Positions 16,721-25,774 of a stretch of DNA of 64,000 nucleotides are shown here, in pieces. The stretch is from Metabacillus mangrovi. GTDB lineage: Bacteria; Bacillota; Bacilli; Bacillales; Bacillaceae. The stretch is taken from positions 49,315-113,314 of the forward strand of contig NZ_WMIB01000013.1 in NCBI RefSeq assembly GCF_009711125.1, given 5' to 3'. The stretch's first letter is position 1. The number at the start of each line of letters is the position of its first letter. Under the pieces are notes generated by a model that saw only the letters and a list, made by a program, of their open reading frames with translations, did not search any database and had not been told where the DNA came from. A program made the translations under genes and the position numbers.

Positions 16721-18991
16721 TTATGAGCCTTCCGACTTCTCATATTGCCCGGGTGATAATCCCACGTATTTCTTGAAAATACGGATGAATGTATTAACGT
16801 TGTTATAGCCTACGAGCTTTGAGGCTTCATGGACTTTTATCTTCCGTCCGGCCAGCAGTTCCTTTGCTTTTTGAATCCGGTACCTGTTCAGATACTCTTT
16901 ATAGTTTTCCCCTGTATGTTCTTTAAAAATAGTGCTGATATAGCTTGGAGTCAGCTGAAAATGATCCGATAAATCCTGGAGCGACAGATCTTGATGATAA
17001 TGCGCTCTGATGTAGTTGACAATCTGCCCCGCTGCAGTTGCTCCCTGGCCGCTCGAAACAATTCGGTCAGACGCACTTGTGAATATTTTCACGATTTCTT
17101 CCTTCAGCGTTTCCCTGTCCTTGATGCCGCTCAGCTCAAGGTGGAGCATTTCATCCCTTGGTGCTTGAGAAGCGGACTGTACGATCCTGTTCACTGTTCC
17201 TGCCATCGCAAAAATAAACTGGGAGAGGGCAAATTTATCGAGGCTTCTCTTCTCCACGTTTTCCGAAACAATCCGGTCCAGGATCTGGAAACCTTCTTCT
17301 CTCCGGCCCTGAACAAAAAACTGAATCAGTTCCTTTTCCACTTCCAGCGGATAGAAAAAGGTCTGTTTTTGTTTGAGAAGCTCCCCTTCCCAGCATAAAA
17401 CCTGTTTTTTCTCAAACATTATCCTGCTCCCCAGCAGATCAGCAGCCTGCTGAAAGGACAGATCAATATTTTCAAGCCCTGATGCTTCCCCCCCAATCGC
17501 AGCCGTTACAGAACGGCGGATGGCAGGGTCCAGCATCCCGAGAGCTGCCGACGTTCGATCCTTTAATTCGTCTGCGGATAGACCTGTTGTGATCACAGCA
17601 AACCGGGATGAATCGAGCTCGGCAGCTTCTGCATATCCATTGCTTCCGAATACATCCTTTAATAGTGCTGTGATTTCTTCTCTCAGTTTGCTTCTCCCCT
17701 GATTGGACATGGGGATGCCAAACTCGACGATCATGACGGAAACCAGGTTCTTATACGGTTCAAGCTGGTAAAGTGAAATCCCCTTTTGGATGGTTTGTTC
17801 ATCTGCGAGTCCGTGCAGAGCATCCCACAGGAACTTGGCTTTAAGCGGAACCTGATGTTCCTCCATCAGAGTCGTTAATTCACGGTTGACCTTTTCTATA
17901 TTCCTGGCAGTCTTCTGTACGAAAACAAATTCATCCTCACCGGCTTTCATGGCATGGTTCTCTTTAAAAGCAGAGACCATGCTGTACACGGGCTTGTATG
18001 TGTGCCAGATCAAAACCGAAGCGATAAGGACCCCTGCCAGCAGCAAGCCTGCCGGAAGCAGCGCCATTGTAAGCCACTGACCGTTTTGTTCCGTCTGAGG
18101 GGGTTTCTCCGGAGTAATGTATACGTAGGTCAAATCCTTTAGACTGCTGGAACCGGCGGAATGAATGATATGGCCTTTTCTTTTAAACTTTGAATAATGA
18201 GAGATTTGTTCATTCCTGCTGGCCATTTCTTTCGGAAGGTTTCCAAGGTCGACCTGTGCCCTTTTGTCCAGCGGAAGGACATTTTCTTCCGATACAAGCA
18301 TAAGAGCGTCTTTCCCGTTTTCAAGAGACTCCGGCAGAAACGCTATTTTTTTAAAGGATAAAAAGAAAAATACTGTATTCTTGCTGCTTACACGGTATTT
18401 TTTAATCAGGGTAAGCGTGTCTGCCGCAGATGGCCCAGTTACCGTAATCGTCCGGAAATAGCTGGACCAGCTCGTATCTCTTGCAAAAGCTTCAAAATTC
18501 CGGACTGACTCCTTAGACATATCAAGCTGCTTGAAAAAGTAATCGGTTGGTAGCGTATAGGCAGATGTGATGACCGTGTTATCGTTATGCTGCATCATGG
18601 CAATATCATAGTCATAATTTGAAAAAGCGGTCTTGTTCCTCTGAATCTCCTTTAATACAAGACCCATGTAATAATTCTTCAGATTCGGTTTCGTGCCGGC
18701 CGTATACTGCTTGAAGGCATCACTCGTTTCAAGCTGGATCATGCCGTTCAGTGCCACCTGGATCCGCTGATCCATCATCTCCTGTGCCTGCTGCAGCAAT
18801 AGCTTCTGCGTGCTGTTCCGCTCCATCTTTGCAATTTCATCATTTTTTGCATAATAGACGCCGAGAGCCCCGATTGTATAAAGAAGAATGACTGTACAAA
18901 AGGAAAAAATCAATGTCCTAAAGAACTTGCTTTTCCACAATTTTACCGCCCCCCATCCATTCTCTGTATGTTCTATATGTTCGATCTCCAA
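16721..18991 (-). CDS. Membrane-anchored AraC-family regulator (YesS/YtdP type)
   Basis: A 756-aa one-component regulator. A transmembrane helix at about residues 24-46 and a second near 305-330 bracket an extracellular sensor region; a cytoplasmic middle region follows, and the last 100 residues hold two helix-turn-helix motifs of the AraC type (LSLQDLSDHFQLTPSYISTIF, then VHEASKLVGYNNVNTFIRIF). Such regulators in bacilli sense oligosaccharide importers encoded next door, here the operon 16567-12442. TTG at 18991 is taken as start; a TTG at 18940 after GGGGGGCGG is an equally good choice and would begin MWKSKFFR. Confidence 0.92.
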   Translation of the reverse strand: MEIEHIEHTENGWGAVKLWKSKFFRTLIFSFCTVILLYTIGALGVYYAKNDEIAKMERNSTQKLLLQQAQEMMDQRIQVALNGMIQLETSDAFKQYTAGTKPNLKNYYMGLVLKEIQRNKTAFSNYDYDIAMMQHNDNTVITSAYTLPTDYFFKQLDMSKESVRNFEAFARDTSWSSYFRTITVTGPSAADTLTLIKKYRVSSKNTVFFFLSFKKIAFLPESLENGKDALMLVSEENVLPLDKRAQVDLGNLPKEMASRNEQISHYSKFKRKGHIIHSAGSSSLKDLTYVYITPEKPPQTEQNGQWLTMALLPAGLLLAGVLIASVLIWHTYKPVYSMVSAFKENHAMKAGEDEFVFVQKTARNIEKVNRELTTLMEEHQVPLKAKFLWDALHGLADEQTIQKGISLYQLEPYKNLVSVMIVEFGIPMSNQGRSKLREEITALLKDVFGSNGYAEAAELDSSRFAVITTGLSADELKDRTSAALGMLDPAIRRSVTAAIGGEASGLENIDLSFQQAADLLGSRIMFEKKQVLCWEGELLKQKQTFFYPLEVEKELIQFFVQGRREEGFQILDRIVSENVEKRSLDKFALSQFIFAMAGTVNRIVQSASQAPRDEMLHLELSGIKDRETLKEEIVKIFTSASDRIVSSGQGATAAGQIVNYIRAHYHQDLSLQDLSDHFQLTPSYISTIFKEHTGENYKEYLNRYRIQKAKELLAGRKIKVHEASKLVGYNNVNTFIRIFKKYVGLSPGQYEKSEGS

Positions 18992-19163
18992 ACTTCCAAT
19001 TCCTTCTATTTTAACCCGGAAGCTTTTCTGCTCTGCAAGCTTTTCCTTTTGCTAAAGCATATGCTCACATATGCCATTCATTTGAATTTCAGCTCATTCT
19101 CTTGTAAAATATCAAACTGTGTTTGTATTGAACGGTATAAAAATAAAAAAGGAGGCGCATAAC

Positions 19164-19673
19164 ATGCTTCTTGCAGATACCAAACCGGTAAAAGCAGAAG
19201 AGATCCTCGAGGAAAAAGAAGAACTGGAGATGCAGCTATACAGAATGCAGGCCAATATAAAGGACATCGCAAAGGACACCAAAGGCGAAATCCTTGGAAT
19301 TGACCAGACAAAAGAAGACAAATGGGTCATCGTACATGCTGTGGACGATGGAAATGCCTGCAAAATTATGATTAATGACTGTGAAACATCCTACCGCGGC
19401 AAGTGGGATTTTTCCATTCAGGCAACGTATAAATCGGAGGATACAATCAAAATCGGGGACATTAAAGGCCCCGCCGGCAAAGGCTATGGCTCGATCTGCA
19501 TGCAATACTTAAAGCAGAAAGCGCATAAGCATAATATCCCCTACATCATCGGGGACATTGCCGAAAGAGACTGGAACCACCTCGACCGGCTGCTTCATTT
19601 TTACAAAAAGCACCACTTCGATGTAAAACTCGACCGTGACAGCAAATGCGGGAAAATTATATGGACAGGATGA
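19164..19673 (+). CDS. GNAT-like protein of unknown function
   Basis: 169 aa. The ATG at 19164 has AAGGAGG eight bases upstream. Residues 1-45 are a charged, probably helical segment (EEILEEKEELEMQL). The second half resembles an acetyltransferase: GKGYGSICMQYLKQKAHKHNI looks like the acetyl-CoA loop and helix (R/Q-x-x-G-x-G/A), and LDRLLHFYKKHHFDVK like the FYxKxGF strand-helix. Most GNATs have R or Q before the loop; here it reads AGKGYG. Cytoplasmic; substrate unknown. It is 150 bases upstream of the P450 gene, same strand, with a possible terminator between. Confidence 0.7.
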   Translation: MLLADTKPVKAEEILEEKEELEMQLYRMQANIKDIAKDTKGEILGIDQTKEDKWVIVHAVDDGNACKIMINDCETSYRGKWDFSIQATYKSEDTIKIGDIKGPAGKGYGSICMQYLKQKAHKHNIPYIIGDIAERDWNHLDRLLHFYKKHHFDVKLDRDSKCGKIIWTG

Positions 19674-19698
19674 AGCTGCAGCCATGCAGTTTTTTTTT
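19674..19698 (+). terminator. Probable terminator after the GNAT-like gene
   Basis: CTGCA-GCCA-TGCAG followed by nine T. Stem is only five base pairs, but the T-run is strong and it starts right after the stop codon. A second small inverted repeat (GCAGGC/GCCTGC) follows at 19699-19720. Confidence 0.55.
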
Positions 19699-19823
19699 GC
19701 AGGCAGATTTTTGAGCCTGCACATTGGCTGATAGTGATAAAGTCCTTTTCTATCCTATATGGGAGGGATTTCACTGCTCCTTCCCGTAGTGTATGGGGAG
19801 ACGGCAGCGAAGGAGGAGAAAAA

Positions 19824-21032
19824 TTGGACAACGAATTGGCCGCCATTTTGCAGCTCAAGGAAATCACAACAAAAGAAGACCGGTATGAGCCATACGCCTG
19901 GTACAGCCGAATGAGAGAAAACGAGCCAATACGGTTTGATGAATACAGACAGGTATGGGACGTGTTCCGCTATGAGGATGTTAAAACCGTCCTGGAGAAA
20001 AAAGACATATTCTCATCCAACCGCTCCAGAAATGCGGAAAGAGAAAAATCACCGATTGAACAAAGCCTGATCAGCATCGACCCGCCGAAGCACACGGCGA
20101 TGCGTTCCCTCGTCAACCAGGCTTTTACACCAAAAGCAATGAAAAGCTGGGAACCAAGAATTGTACGAATCGCCGATGATCTGTTACGTCCGCTTCAGCC
20201 CGGGAGTGAAATCGAGGTCGTAGAAGCTCTTACCTATCCCCTGCCAGTGCTCGTCATCGCCGAATTAATGGGGGTGCCGTCAGATGATCAGGCCAAGTTC
20301 AAAGAATGGTCAGACTGGGTCGTCGCAGGCCCTAAAGACAATTCGCCCGAAGAACTGCAAAAGCTTGCCCAGAACCAAATGAGGACTTATCAGGAACTGC
20401 ACAACTATTTTGCCGGAATCATCGAGAAGAAGAAGCTCGATCCTGCAGATGATATTATTTCGGTTCTGACTGCATCCTCAATCGACGGTGAAAAGCTTAC
20501 AGATGAAGAAATCATCGGCTTCTGCATCCTCCTGCTTGTTGCAGGAAATGAAACAACAACAAACCTCCTGTCCAATACCCTTTACTCGTTTATGGAATAT
20601 CCGGATCAATACCGAAAAGTAAAAAACGATCCGGACCGCTTTTTAAAAACTGCAGTGGAGGAAGGCTTAAGATTCCGTTCTCCTGTCCAGTCCATGTCAA
20701 GGCTTACAAAGGAAGATGTCGTGCTCTCAGGGCAGCATATTCCAAAGGGAAGTTTCGTATTCGCCTGGATGGGCTCTGCAAACCGAGATGAGACCATCTT
20801 CAAAGATGCCCATACATTTATGATTGACAGGAAACCAAACCCGCATCTCGCTTTCGGAAAAGGCATCCACTTCTGCCTCGGCTCTCCTCTTGCAAGAATG
20901 GAAGCGGAGATCGTTCTTAAAGGCTGGATGGATAAATTTCCGGATTTCCGTCTCAGCAGTTCCCATGAACTGAACCCGATTGAAAGCACTTTTGTCTACG
21001 GGTTAAAAGAATTAAAAATCAAAACTCTCTGA
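19824..21032 (+). CDS. Cytochrome P450, CYP109 (YjiB) type
   Basis: A 402-aa soluble monooxygenase. Heme-binding FGKGIHFCLG places the thiolate ligand at Cys-351; the I-helix carries LLLVAGNETTTN (acid-alcohol pair), and the K-helix ExxR lies in EEGLRFR. Segments such as SIDPPKHTAMRSLVNQAFTPKAMKSWEPRI and YPLPVLVIAELMGVPS closely resemble B. subtilis CYP109B1, which hydroxylates fatty acids and terpenoids with a separate ferredoxin/flavodoxin. The TTG at 19824 follows AAGGAGGAG by five bases and gives the usual length; an in-frame ATG at 19734 lacks a site. No redox partner is adjacent. Confidence 0.95.
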   Translation: MDNELAAILQLKEITTKEDRYEPYAWYSRMRENEPIRFDEYRQVWDVFRYEDVKTVLEKKDIFSSNRSRNAEREKSPIEQSLISIDPPKHTAMRSLVNQAFTPKAMKSWEPRIVRIADDLLRPLQPGSEIEVVEALTYPLPVLVIAELMGVPSDDQAKFKEWSDWVVAGPKDNSPEELQKLAQNQMRTYQELHNYFAGIIEKKKLDPADDIISVLTASSIDGEKLTDEEIIGFCILLLVAGNETTTNLLSNTLYSFMEYPDQYRKVKNDPDRFLKTAVEEGLRFRSPVQSMSRLTKEDVVLSGQHIPKGSFVFAWMGSANRDETIFKDAHTFMIDRKPNPHLAFGKGIHFCLGSPLARMEAEIVLKGWMDKFPDFRLSSSHELNPIESTFVYGLKELKIKTL

Positions 21033-21069
21033 CTGCTTCCAGTGTGTATAATGGAAGAAAAGGGGTGGG

Positions 21070-21246
21070 ATGATGGGATATAATGCCGGAGACGTTCTCT
21101 TTCAGCTTTTCAGTTTCAGCCTGCTCTTCTTTGCCGGAGCTGTCATCGTAAGATTTTTCCGGTCAAGCTCACGCTCCAAACAGCAGCTCGGCCGAATCGA
21201 AAAAAAGCTCGACAGGCTAATGGAAGAAAGAAACAGCAGATTTTAG
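21070..21246 (+). CDS. DUF4083-like 58-aa membrane protein
   Basis: Starts MMGYNAGDVLFQLFSF: one transmembrane helix (about residues 7-29), a basic Ser/Arg stretch, then an amphipathic helix QLGRIEKKLDRLMEER. This pattern, membrane anchor plus short coiled-coil, matches DUF4083 proteins of Bacillus. The ATG lies after GGGGTGG; the second codon is also ATG (21073). It follows the P450 gene by 37 bases and ends at a strong terminator, so it may be the last gene of that transcript. Confidence 0.7.
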   Translation: MMGYNAGDVLFQLFSFSLLFFAGAVIVRFFRSSSRSKQQLGRIEKKLDRLMEERNSRF

Positions 21247-21247
21247 C

Positions 21248-21273
21248 ATCCGGCCCACTGCGGCCGGATTTTT
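21248..21273 (+). terminator. Terminator after the DUF4083-like gene
   Basis: Perfect 8-bp stem ATCCGGCC / GGCCGGAT with loop CACTGC, followed by TTTTATTT, immediately after the stop codon. Confidence 0.9.
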
Positions 21274-21330
21274 ATTTACATAGGAAAAAGGGTAACACCC
21301 ATACTAAATAAGGAAAGGAGAGATCGATTT

Positions 21331-22161
21331 ATGGAATACGGCAAAGATTACAAGAAAATCCCTGCATTGTCCACCGCCAGCGGGTCAACATATGAGGCAG
21401 CTCCCGGAGTACTCGTTAAAACCGTCCAAATCGCTAACGTCTTTCTTATTCAGGATTTGATGGTAAAAGACAGCTGGTTCCTGGTCGACGCCGGAATGCC
21501 CGGTTCTGCTGACGCCATTATCTCTTTTTCCGAAGAAGTCCTGCCCAAAGGAGTCATACCAAAAGCCATCATCCTGACACATGGCCACTTCGACCATGTC
21601 GGAGCCATAATCGAACTCGTCCAAAAATGGAATATCCCAGTCTATGCCCACCAGCTCGAGATTCCATATCTGACAGGGAAAAAAGATTATCCTGAAGGAA
21701 GCACTCTTCCAGAAGGAATCATGGCCAAGCTTTCACCCTATTATCCAAATGAATCCATCAACCTCGGTGAGCACGTAAGCGAGCTTCCCCCAGATGGAAC
21801 CATCCCGTTCCTGCGAGGCTGGAGATGGCTTCACACACCAGGCCACACTGAAGGCCACATCTCCCTCTTCAGAGAAGAAGACCGGGTAATGATTGCCGGC
21901 GACGCCTTCGTCACTGTCCGGCAGGAATCTCTTTACCATGTACTGATCCAGGATAAAGAAATCCATGGCCCTCCCCAATACTTTACATTCGAATGGGAAA
22001 AAGCAAAAGACTCCGTCATCAAGCTTCAAGAGCTGAAGCCATCAGTTTCCATCACAGGCCACGGTAAAGCAATGGAAGGAGCTGAGCTTGAAGACGGCCT
22101 ACGTGAACTGGTGCTGAGGTGGGAGGAAATAGCGGTTCCTGACCGCAGGCAGAATATGTGA
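21331..22161 (+). CDS. Metallo-beta-lactamase-fold hydrolase
   Basis: A 276-aa MBL-fold protein. The binuclear metal motif THGHFDHVG lies near residue 85, the third histidine in HTPGHTEGH near 170, the bridging aspartate in MIAGDAF near 190, and the last histidine in ITGHGKAM near 232. It belongs to the broad glyoxalase II-like set of cytoplasmic hydrolases; the substrate is not evident. AAGGAAAGGAGAG precedes the ATG. An imperfect hairpin with a T-run follows the gene (22184-22211). Confidence 0.9.
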   Translation: MEYGKDYKKIPALSTASGSTYEAAPGVLVKTVQIANVFLIQDLMVKDSWFLVDAGMPGSADAIISFSEEVLPKGVIPKAIILTHGHFDHVGAIIELVQKWNIPVYAHQLEIPYLTGKKDYPEGSTLPEGIMAKLSPYYPNESINLGEHVSELPPDGTIPFLRGWRWLHTPGHTEGHISLFREEDRVMIAGDAFVTVRQESLYHVLIQDKEIHGPPQYFTFEWEKAKDSVIKLQELKPSVSITGHGKAMEGAELEDGLRELVLRWEEIAVPDRRQNM

Positions 22162-22183
22162 TAAGGCATTCGAAAGATTCCGG

Positions 22184-22211
22184 ACAGTCCTGAAATTCAA
22201 GGCTGTTTTTT
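22184..22211 (+). terminator. Imperfect terminator of the MBL-fold gene
   Basis: ACAGTCCTG pairs with CAAGGCTGT (one mismatch, one G-U) and is followed by TTTTT. It overlaps the stop of the convergent NERD gene. Confidence 0.5.
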
Positions 22212-23186
22212 GTGGGCATATTCAATCAGCCGCAGCTCGTAGGTGCGGCCTTTGTTTTTGCCGGAGGGTTTGAGGTTGAGGGATTGGAGGAGGCGGGTAG
22301 CTCCGGCCGAAGAAGGGATACCAAGGAACTCCCTTGCTGCTTTGTTTGAAATGACTGAATCAATGAGTAGTCCATAATCATCAATCGCATTCAGATGTGC
22401 TGTTTTGGACTTGCTTTTACACAATCTGCAAAACCAGTTCCCATGGATTCTTTCTGTTTTCCTGCCACATTCCTGGCAAAAAACACCCGAAATAATATCG
22501 CTTTTTTTAATCTCGAATCTGTCCATAATAGGCTGATTATTTTCTGTATGCTGTTTGTTCAGTGTTTTAACCATTCTTTTCAAATCTTTGTCAGTCAATA
22601 TGCGTTTCTTATATGTTTTTTGAATCTCCGTCACAACGGAAAGCAGCTTTCCGGCATGAATAACAGTCTTTTTTAAGACATGCTCATAGCTGGATACCGT
22701 TTTAATAATGGTTCTTGGATTGCTTATAACGACAAGGTCGAGGATCGGAAGCTTTGTAAACTTATTCGTTTCAAGCCAGTCTCCAAAATGTTTTTCCAGG
22801 CGGTCGGCCTGAAGAATCGGATCGGCAAAAGCTGTCTCCACGCCATCTTTTGTACGAACAAATTGGTTGAATGCCGGATCAAAATGGATGGTTCCTGCGA
22901 TATTCTTAATCTCGAGAATCAGTACGAAACAGGGCGTCAGGACTAAGCTGTCAATCTGAAAATACCTGGATTGTATTGGAAGCCGGAGATCATGCAAAAT
23001 AGTCAGATTTTTATGATCAGCATAGGTAAGCTGATAATCTGCTGCAAGTTCTCCTTTGTACCCTGCAGTTCGTTTTAGGATTTCTTCCTGGATAGCTGAA
23101 TACTTAGGATGATCGGGAGGGAGTCTGCGTGCTAATGCTTGCAGTTTGAGTAGGTATAACGGGGTTTTGCGTTCCTTGGCTATCAT
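22197..23186 (-). CDS. NERD (nuclease-related) domain protein with zinc ribbon
   Basis: A 329-aa protein. The NERD core is at about residues 38-150: GELAADYQL, then DSLVLTPCFVLILEIKN, where the D and E-x-K form a PD-(D/E)xK-like nuclease site. A middle helical region follows, then a four-cysteine zinc ribbon CQECG...CRLC near residue 235, and a C-terminal winged-helix-like segment. NERD proteins are presumed DNA-processing, but no cellular role is fixed. AAAGGAG lies six bases before the ATG. The 280-bp region upstream contains a 20-bp phased repeat array (23281-23394). Confidence 0.88.
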   Translation of the reverse strand: MIAKERKTPLYLLKLQALARRLPPDHPKYSAIQEEILKRTAGYKGELAADYQLTYADHKNLTILHDLRLPIQSRYFQIDSLVLTPCFVLILEIKNIAGTIHFDPAFNQFVRTKDGVETAFADPILQADRLEKHFGDWLETNKFTKLPILDLVVISNPRTIIKTVSSYEHVLKKTVIHAGKLLSVVTEIQKTYKKRILTDKDLKRMVKTLNKQHTENNQPIMDRFEIKKSDIISGVFCQECGRKTERIHGNWFCRLCKSKSKTAHLNAIDDYGLLIDSVISNKAAREFLGIPSSAGATRLLQSLNLKPSGKNKGRTYELRLIEYAHKKQP

Positions 23187-23280
23187 TCTGATGCTCCTTT
23201 TAGTGGGATACGTGAGTATTCTATGTTCGGTCGGCCAATTCCTTTGTAAAAACAGCGGTAATTTCAGCGGGATATTTGTT

Positions 23281-23394
23281 TATCTTCGAAATTTTGTCTT
23301 TATCTCCGAAATTAAAATTTTATCTTCGAAACGATTAATATTTCTTCGAAAAAAATCATTAATCTACGAAAATGAAGATATATCGATTTTTCGA
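23281..23394 (+). repeat. Phased repeat array 1: core TATCTTCGAA at an exact 20-bp step
   Basis: Six cores begin at 23281, 23301, 23321, 23341, 23361 and 23381: TATCTTCGAA, TATCTCCGAA, TATCTTCGAA, TTTCTTCGAA, AATCTACGAA, TATCGATTTT. The ten bases between cores are AT-rich and not conserved. It fills the space between the start of the NERD gene and the end of glnP; with the flanks (23187-23470) no gene is seen there. Confidence 0.85.
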
Positions 23395-23470
23395 CAAAAA
23401 CCGCGCGGCTCTGGAGCTGAGTTACGCCACACCCCATTACTTACGAACCTCGTTCAGTACACCACCCAAC

Positions 23471-23496
23471 AAAAAAAAGCCGCTTACAAAGCGGCT
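23471..23496 (-). terminator. Terminator of the gln operon
   Basis: Minus strand AGCCGCTT-TGTA-AGCGGCT then TTTTTTTT. The stop codon of glnP lies inside the hairpin. Confidence 0.92.
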
Positions 23497-24197
23497 CCTC
23501 CTGTTTCTCTTTGTACAGCTGCGTTTTTCCCGGTACTTTTCCTGCTTTTGCGCTCTCTAGACTCCAGCCTTCTTGCTACGAGAGATAGCGTGAAGTTGAC
23601 GGCGAAATAAAGGAGAGCGGTCAGCAGGAAGATTGGAATGACGTAGTTGACGTTTTTGCCATTGATGATCTGGGCGTTGTGCATGAGTTCAGGCATGGCG
23701 ATGACGACGGCAAGCGATGTGTCTTTGAGAAGCGAGATGAATTGGCTGACGATGGGAGGAACCATTCTCCGCAAAGCCTGCGGCAGAATGATGTGCCACA
23801 TCGTCTGCATCCAGGTCAGACCGGATGAGCGGGCTGCTTCGATTTGTCCTTTTTCGATCGAATTCAATCCGCTTCGGACGATTTCAGAGATCATCGCCGA
23901 CTCGAATACGATGAGTGCGGTAATCGCAGCGGTGATGACATCTAGCTTGATTCCGATTTCAGGCAAAGCGAAATATGTAAAGAAGATGATCAGCAGCAGT
24001 GGGAGGTTCCGGATGATTTCGACCCAGACCGCCGTGAGCTGCGACAGCACTGGAATTTTTGCGTAGCGCAAAATTCCGAGCAGGCTTCCGATGATAAAAC
24101 TGAAGATGATCGCGATGACTGCCATAATCAATGTATTCAGCAATCCCGCAAATAAATAGCCAAGGTTTCCCGGTGAGTATGCTCCTATAAAGTCCAT
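23484..24197 (-). CDS. glnP: Glutamine ABC transporter permease
   Basis: A 237-aa polar amino acid permease of the HisM/GlnP family. Five helices; EAA loop EAARSSGLTWMQTMWHIILPQALRRMVPP. The C-terminal tail (RRLESRERKSRKSTGKN...) is longer and more basic than in B. subtilis GlnP (218 aa). Last gene of glnQ-glnH-glnM-glnP in the same order as B. subtilis. AAGGAGGGAG precedes the ATG. Pairs with GlnM to form the membrane channel. Confidence 0.93.
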   Translation of the reverse strand: MDFIGAYSPGNLGYLFAGLLNTLIMAVIAIIFSFIIGSLLGILRYAKIPVLSQLTAVWVEIIRNLPLLLIIFFTYFALPEIGIKLDVITAAITALIVFESAMISEIVRSGLNSIEKGQIEAARSSGLTWMQTMWHIILPQALRRMVPPIVSQFISLLKDTSLAVVIAMPELMHNAQIINGKNVNYVIPIFLLTALLYFAVNFTLSLVARRLESRERKSRKSTGKNAAVQRETGGAAL

Positions 24198-24212
24198 TCT
24201 TTGCTCCCTCCT

Positions 24213-24866
24213 TTATCCGCTTACTGCCAGGCGGCGTTCCAGGTAGCCGACAAAGAGACTGAGCGGGATGGTTAACACGAGATAGAACATGGCAACAAAA
24301 ATATACGTATCAAAGGTGACATACGTTGCCGAGGCGACCGAATCTCCAAAATACATTAAATCCAGCCCGGCGATGACTCCGAGGATGGAAGAGTTTTTCA
24401 CGAGATTGATAAACTGGTTGCCGAGCGGCGGGATAACAATTTTAATGGCCTGCGGAAGGATTACGAACCGCATGGACTGAAGATACGTGAGTCCGGATGC
24501 CCTGGCTGCTTCCATTTGCCCTTTATCAACCGACTGAATACCCGCACGGACGGCCTCTGCGATAAAAGCGGCCGTGTAGATGGTAAGAGCAACGGTTCCT
24601 GATTGGTATCCATCAAGCCTGGAACCTAATGCAGGGAGGCCGTAGTAAAAAAAGAAGGCGATCAGTATCAGCGGAATATTCCGGACAAACTCCACATAGA
24701 TGGCGCCGGCAGCATTGAGAATTTTGACCGGGGCGATTCTCATGACTGCGATGATGACTCCGAGCACGAAGCTGCAGATGAGGGCAATCACACTGGCCTT
24801 TACCGTATTGCCGAAGCCTTCCAGGTACACGTCCAGATTGTTGGTCAGAATGGTAAAGTCTAGCAT
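24213..24866 (-). CDS. glnM: Glutamine ABC transporter permease
   Basis: A 217-aa permease, the same length as B. subtilis GlnM. EAA loop EAARASGLTYLQSMRFVILPQAIKIVIPP. Paralogous to GlnP and expected to form a heterodimer with it. AAGGAGGACG before the ATG; 15 bases separate it from glnP. A GC-rich hairpin lies between it and glnH. Confidence 0.93.
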   Translation of the reverse strand: MLDFTILTNNLDVYLEGFGNTVKASVIALICSFVLGVIIAVMRIAPVKILNAAGAIYVEFVRNIPLILIAFFFYYGLPALGSRLDGYQSGTVALTIYTAAFIAEAVRAGIQSVDKGQMEAARASGLTYLQSMRFVILPQAIKIVIPPLGNQFINLVKNSSILGVIAGLDLMYFGDSVASATYVTFDTYIFVAMFYLVLTIPLSLFVGYLERRLAVSG

Positions 24867-24885
24867 AGCGTCCTCCTTTCAGGCA

Positions 24886-24913
24886 GAAAACGGGCGGACA
24901 TAGAGCCCGCCCT
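24886..24913 (-). terminator. Intra-operon hairpin between glnH and glnM
   Basis: Minus strand GGGCGG-GCTCTATGT-CCGCCCG followed by TTTTC. Placed just after glnH, it can act as a leaky terminator or 3' stabiliser, giving more binding protein than permease. Confidence 0.65.
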
Positions 24914-24921
24914 TGCCGCTT

Positions 24922-25725
24922 CTATTCTTCCTTGATCCATTTTTGCTTGATTTTATCGTATTCGCCGCTGTCTTTTAGCTCTTTCAAAAATTCATTCACA
25001 TACTTGGTGAATTCATCGTCCCCTTTTACGATGGCAATTCCGTATGGTTCCTCTGTGAACGGTTCACCAGTCAGCTCATAGTTGGAATCCTGTGCAGCCA
25101 TTCCGTATAGGATGGAGTTGTCTGTTGTCAGTGCATCTCCCTGTCCTGATTTAAGCGCGGTAAAGGCTTCCGCGTAGTTTTCAAATTCAAGAACCTGCGC
25201 ATCTGGAGCTTTTTCTTTTACATTTGTAACAGATGTAGATCCTTTAACTGCAAGTACTTTTTTGCCCGCGAGATCTTCGACACTTTTGACGTCGCTTCCT
25301 TTCTTAACGAGAAGAGACTGGCCTGCTTCAAAATAAACATCTGTAAAATTCACTTCTTTTTTTCGTTCTTCCGTAATTGTCATAGTTGCGATGATGGCAT
25401 CAATGTCCCCGTTTTGAAGCATTTGCACACGGGTTTTGGATGTAACTTCCTTCAGTTCAATTTTGCTTTCATCCCCAAGAATTTTCTTGGCAAGCGCTTT
25501 GGCGATATCGATGTCAAAGCCTTCAACTTTACCGCTTGCAGGGTCTTTGTAGCCGAATAGATTCGTATCATATTTTACTCCGACCACGAGCTTATCCCGG
25601 TCTTTAATCGCTTTCAGTGTGTCCTTTTTCTCACTTGATGCTGAATCGCTGCCTCCGCAGCCTGCTGCCAGAGCCAGGATGAAGACAAGAACCGCAGTGA
25701 AAATCCATCTCATTTTTTTACTCAT
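24922..25725 (-). CDS. glnH: Glutamine-binding lipoprotein
   Basis: A 267-aa type-3 (bacterial extracellular) binding protein. Signal peptide with lipobox ALAAGC, then a Ser-rich linker. The ligand domain carries the family motif GFDIDIAKALAKKILG and the paired lobes (TSKTRVQMLQNGDIDAIIATMTIT). Anchored to the outer face of the membrane, it delivers glutamine (or glutamate) to GlnM/GlnP. AGGGGGATG precedes the ATG. Substrate is assigned by operon order rather than by binding residues. Confidence 0.92.
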   Translation of the reverse strand: MSKKMRWIFTAVLVFILALAAGCGGSDSASSEKKDTLKAIKDRDKLVVGVKYDTNLFGYKDPASGKVEGFDIDIAKALAKKILGDESKIELKEVTSKTRVQMLQNGDIDAIIATMTITEERKKEVNFTDVYFEAGQSLLVKKGSDVKSVEDLAGKKVLAVKGSTSVTNVKEKAPDAQVLEFENYAEAFTALKSGQGDALTTDNSILYGMAAQDSNYELTGEPFTEEPYGIAIVKGDDEFTKYVNEFLKELKDSGEYDKIKQKWIKEE

Positions 25726-25774
25726 TTTTTACATCCCCCTGTTATTTATATATTTGCTGCCGGGTGTCTGTGAT

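Noticed and set aside
22197..23186. NERD gene as part of a phage-defence island
   Set aside because: Neighbours are housekeeping (gln operon, MBL hydrolase); no defence genes, integrase or transfer signs nearby.
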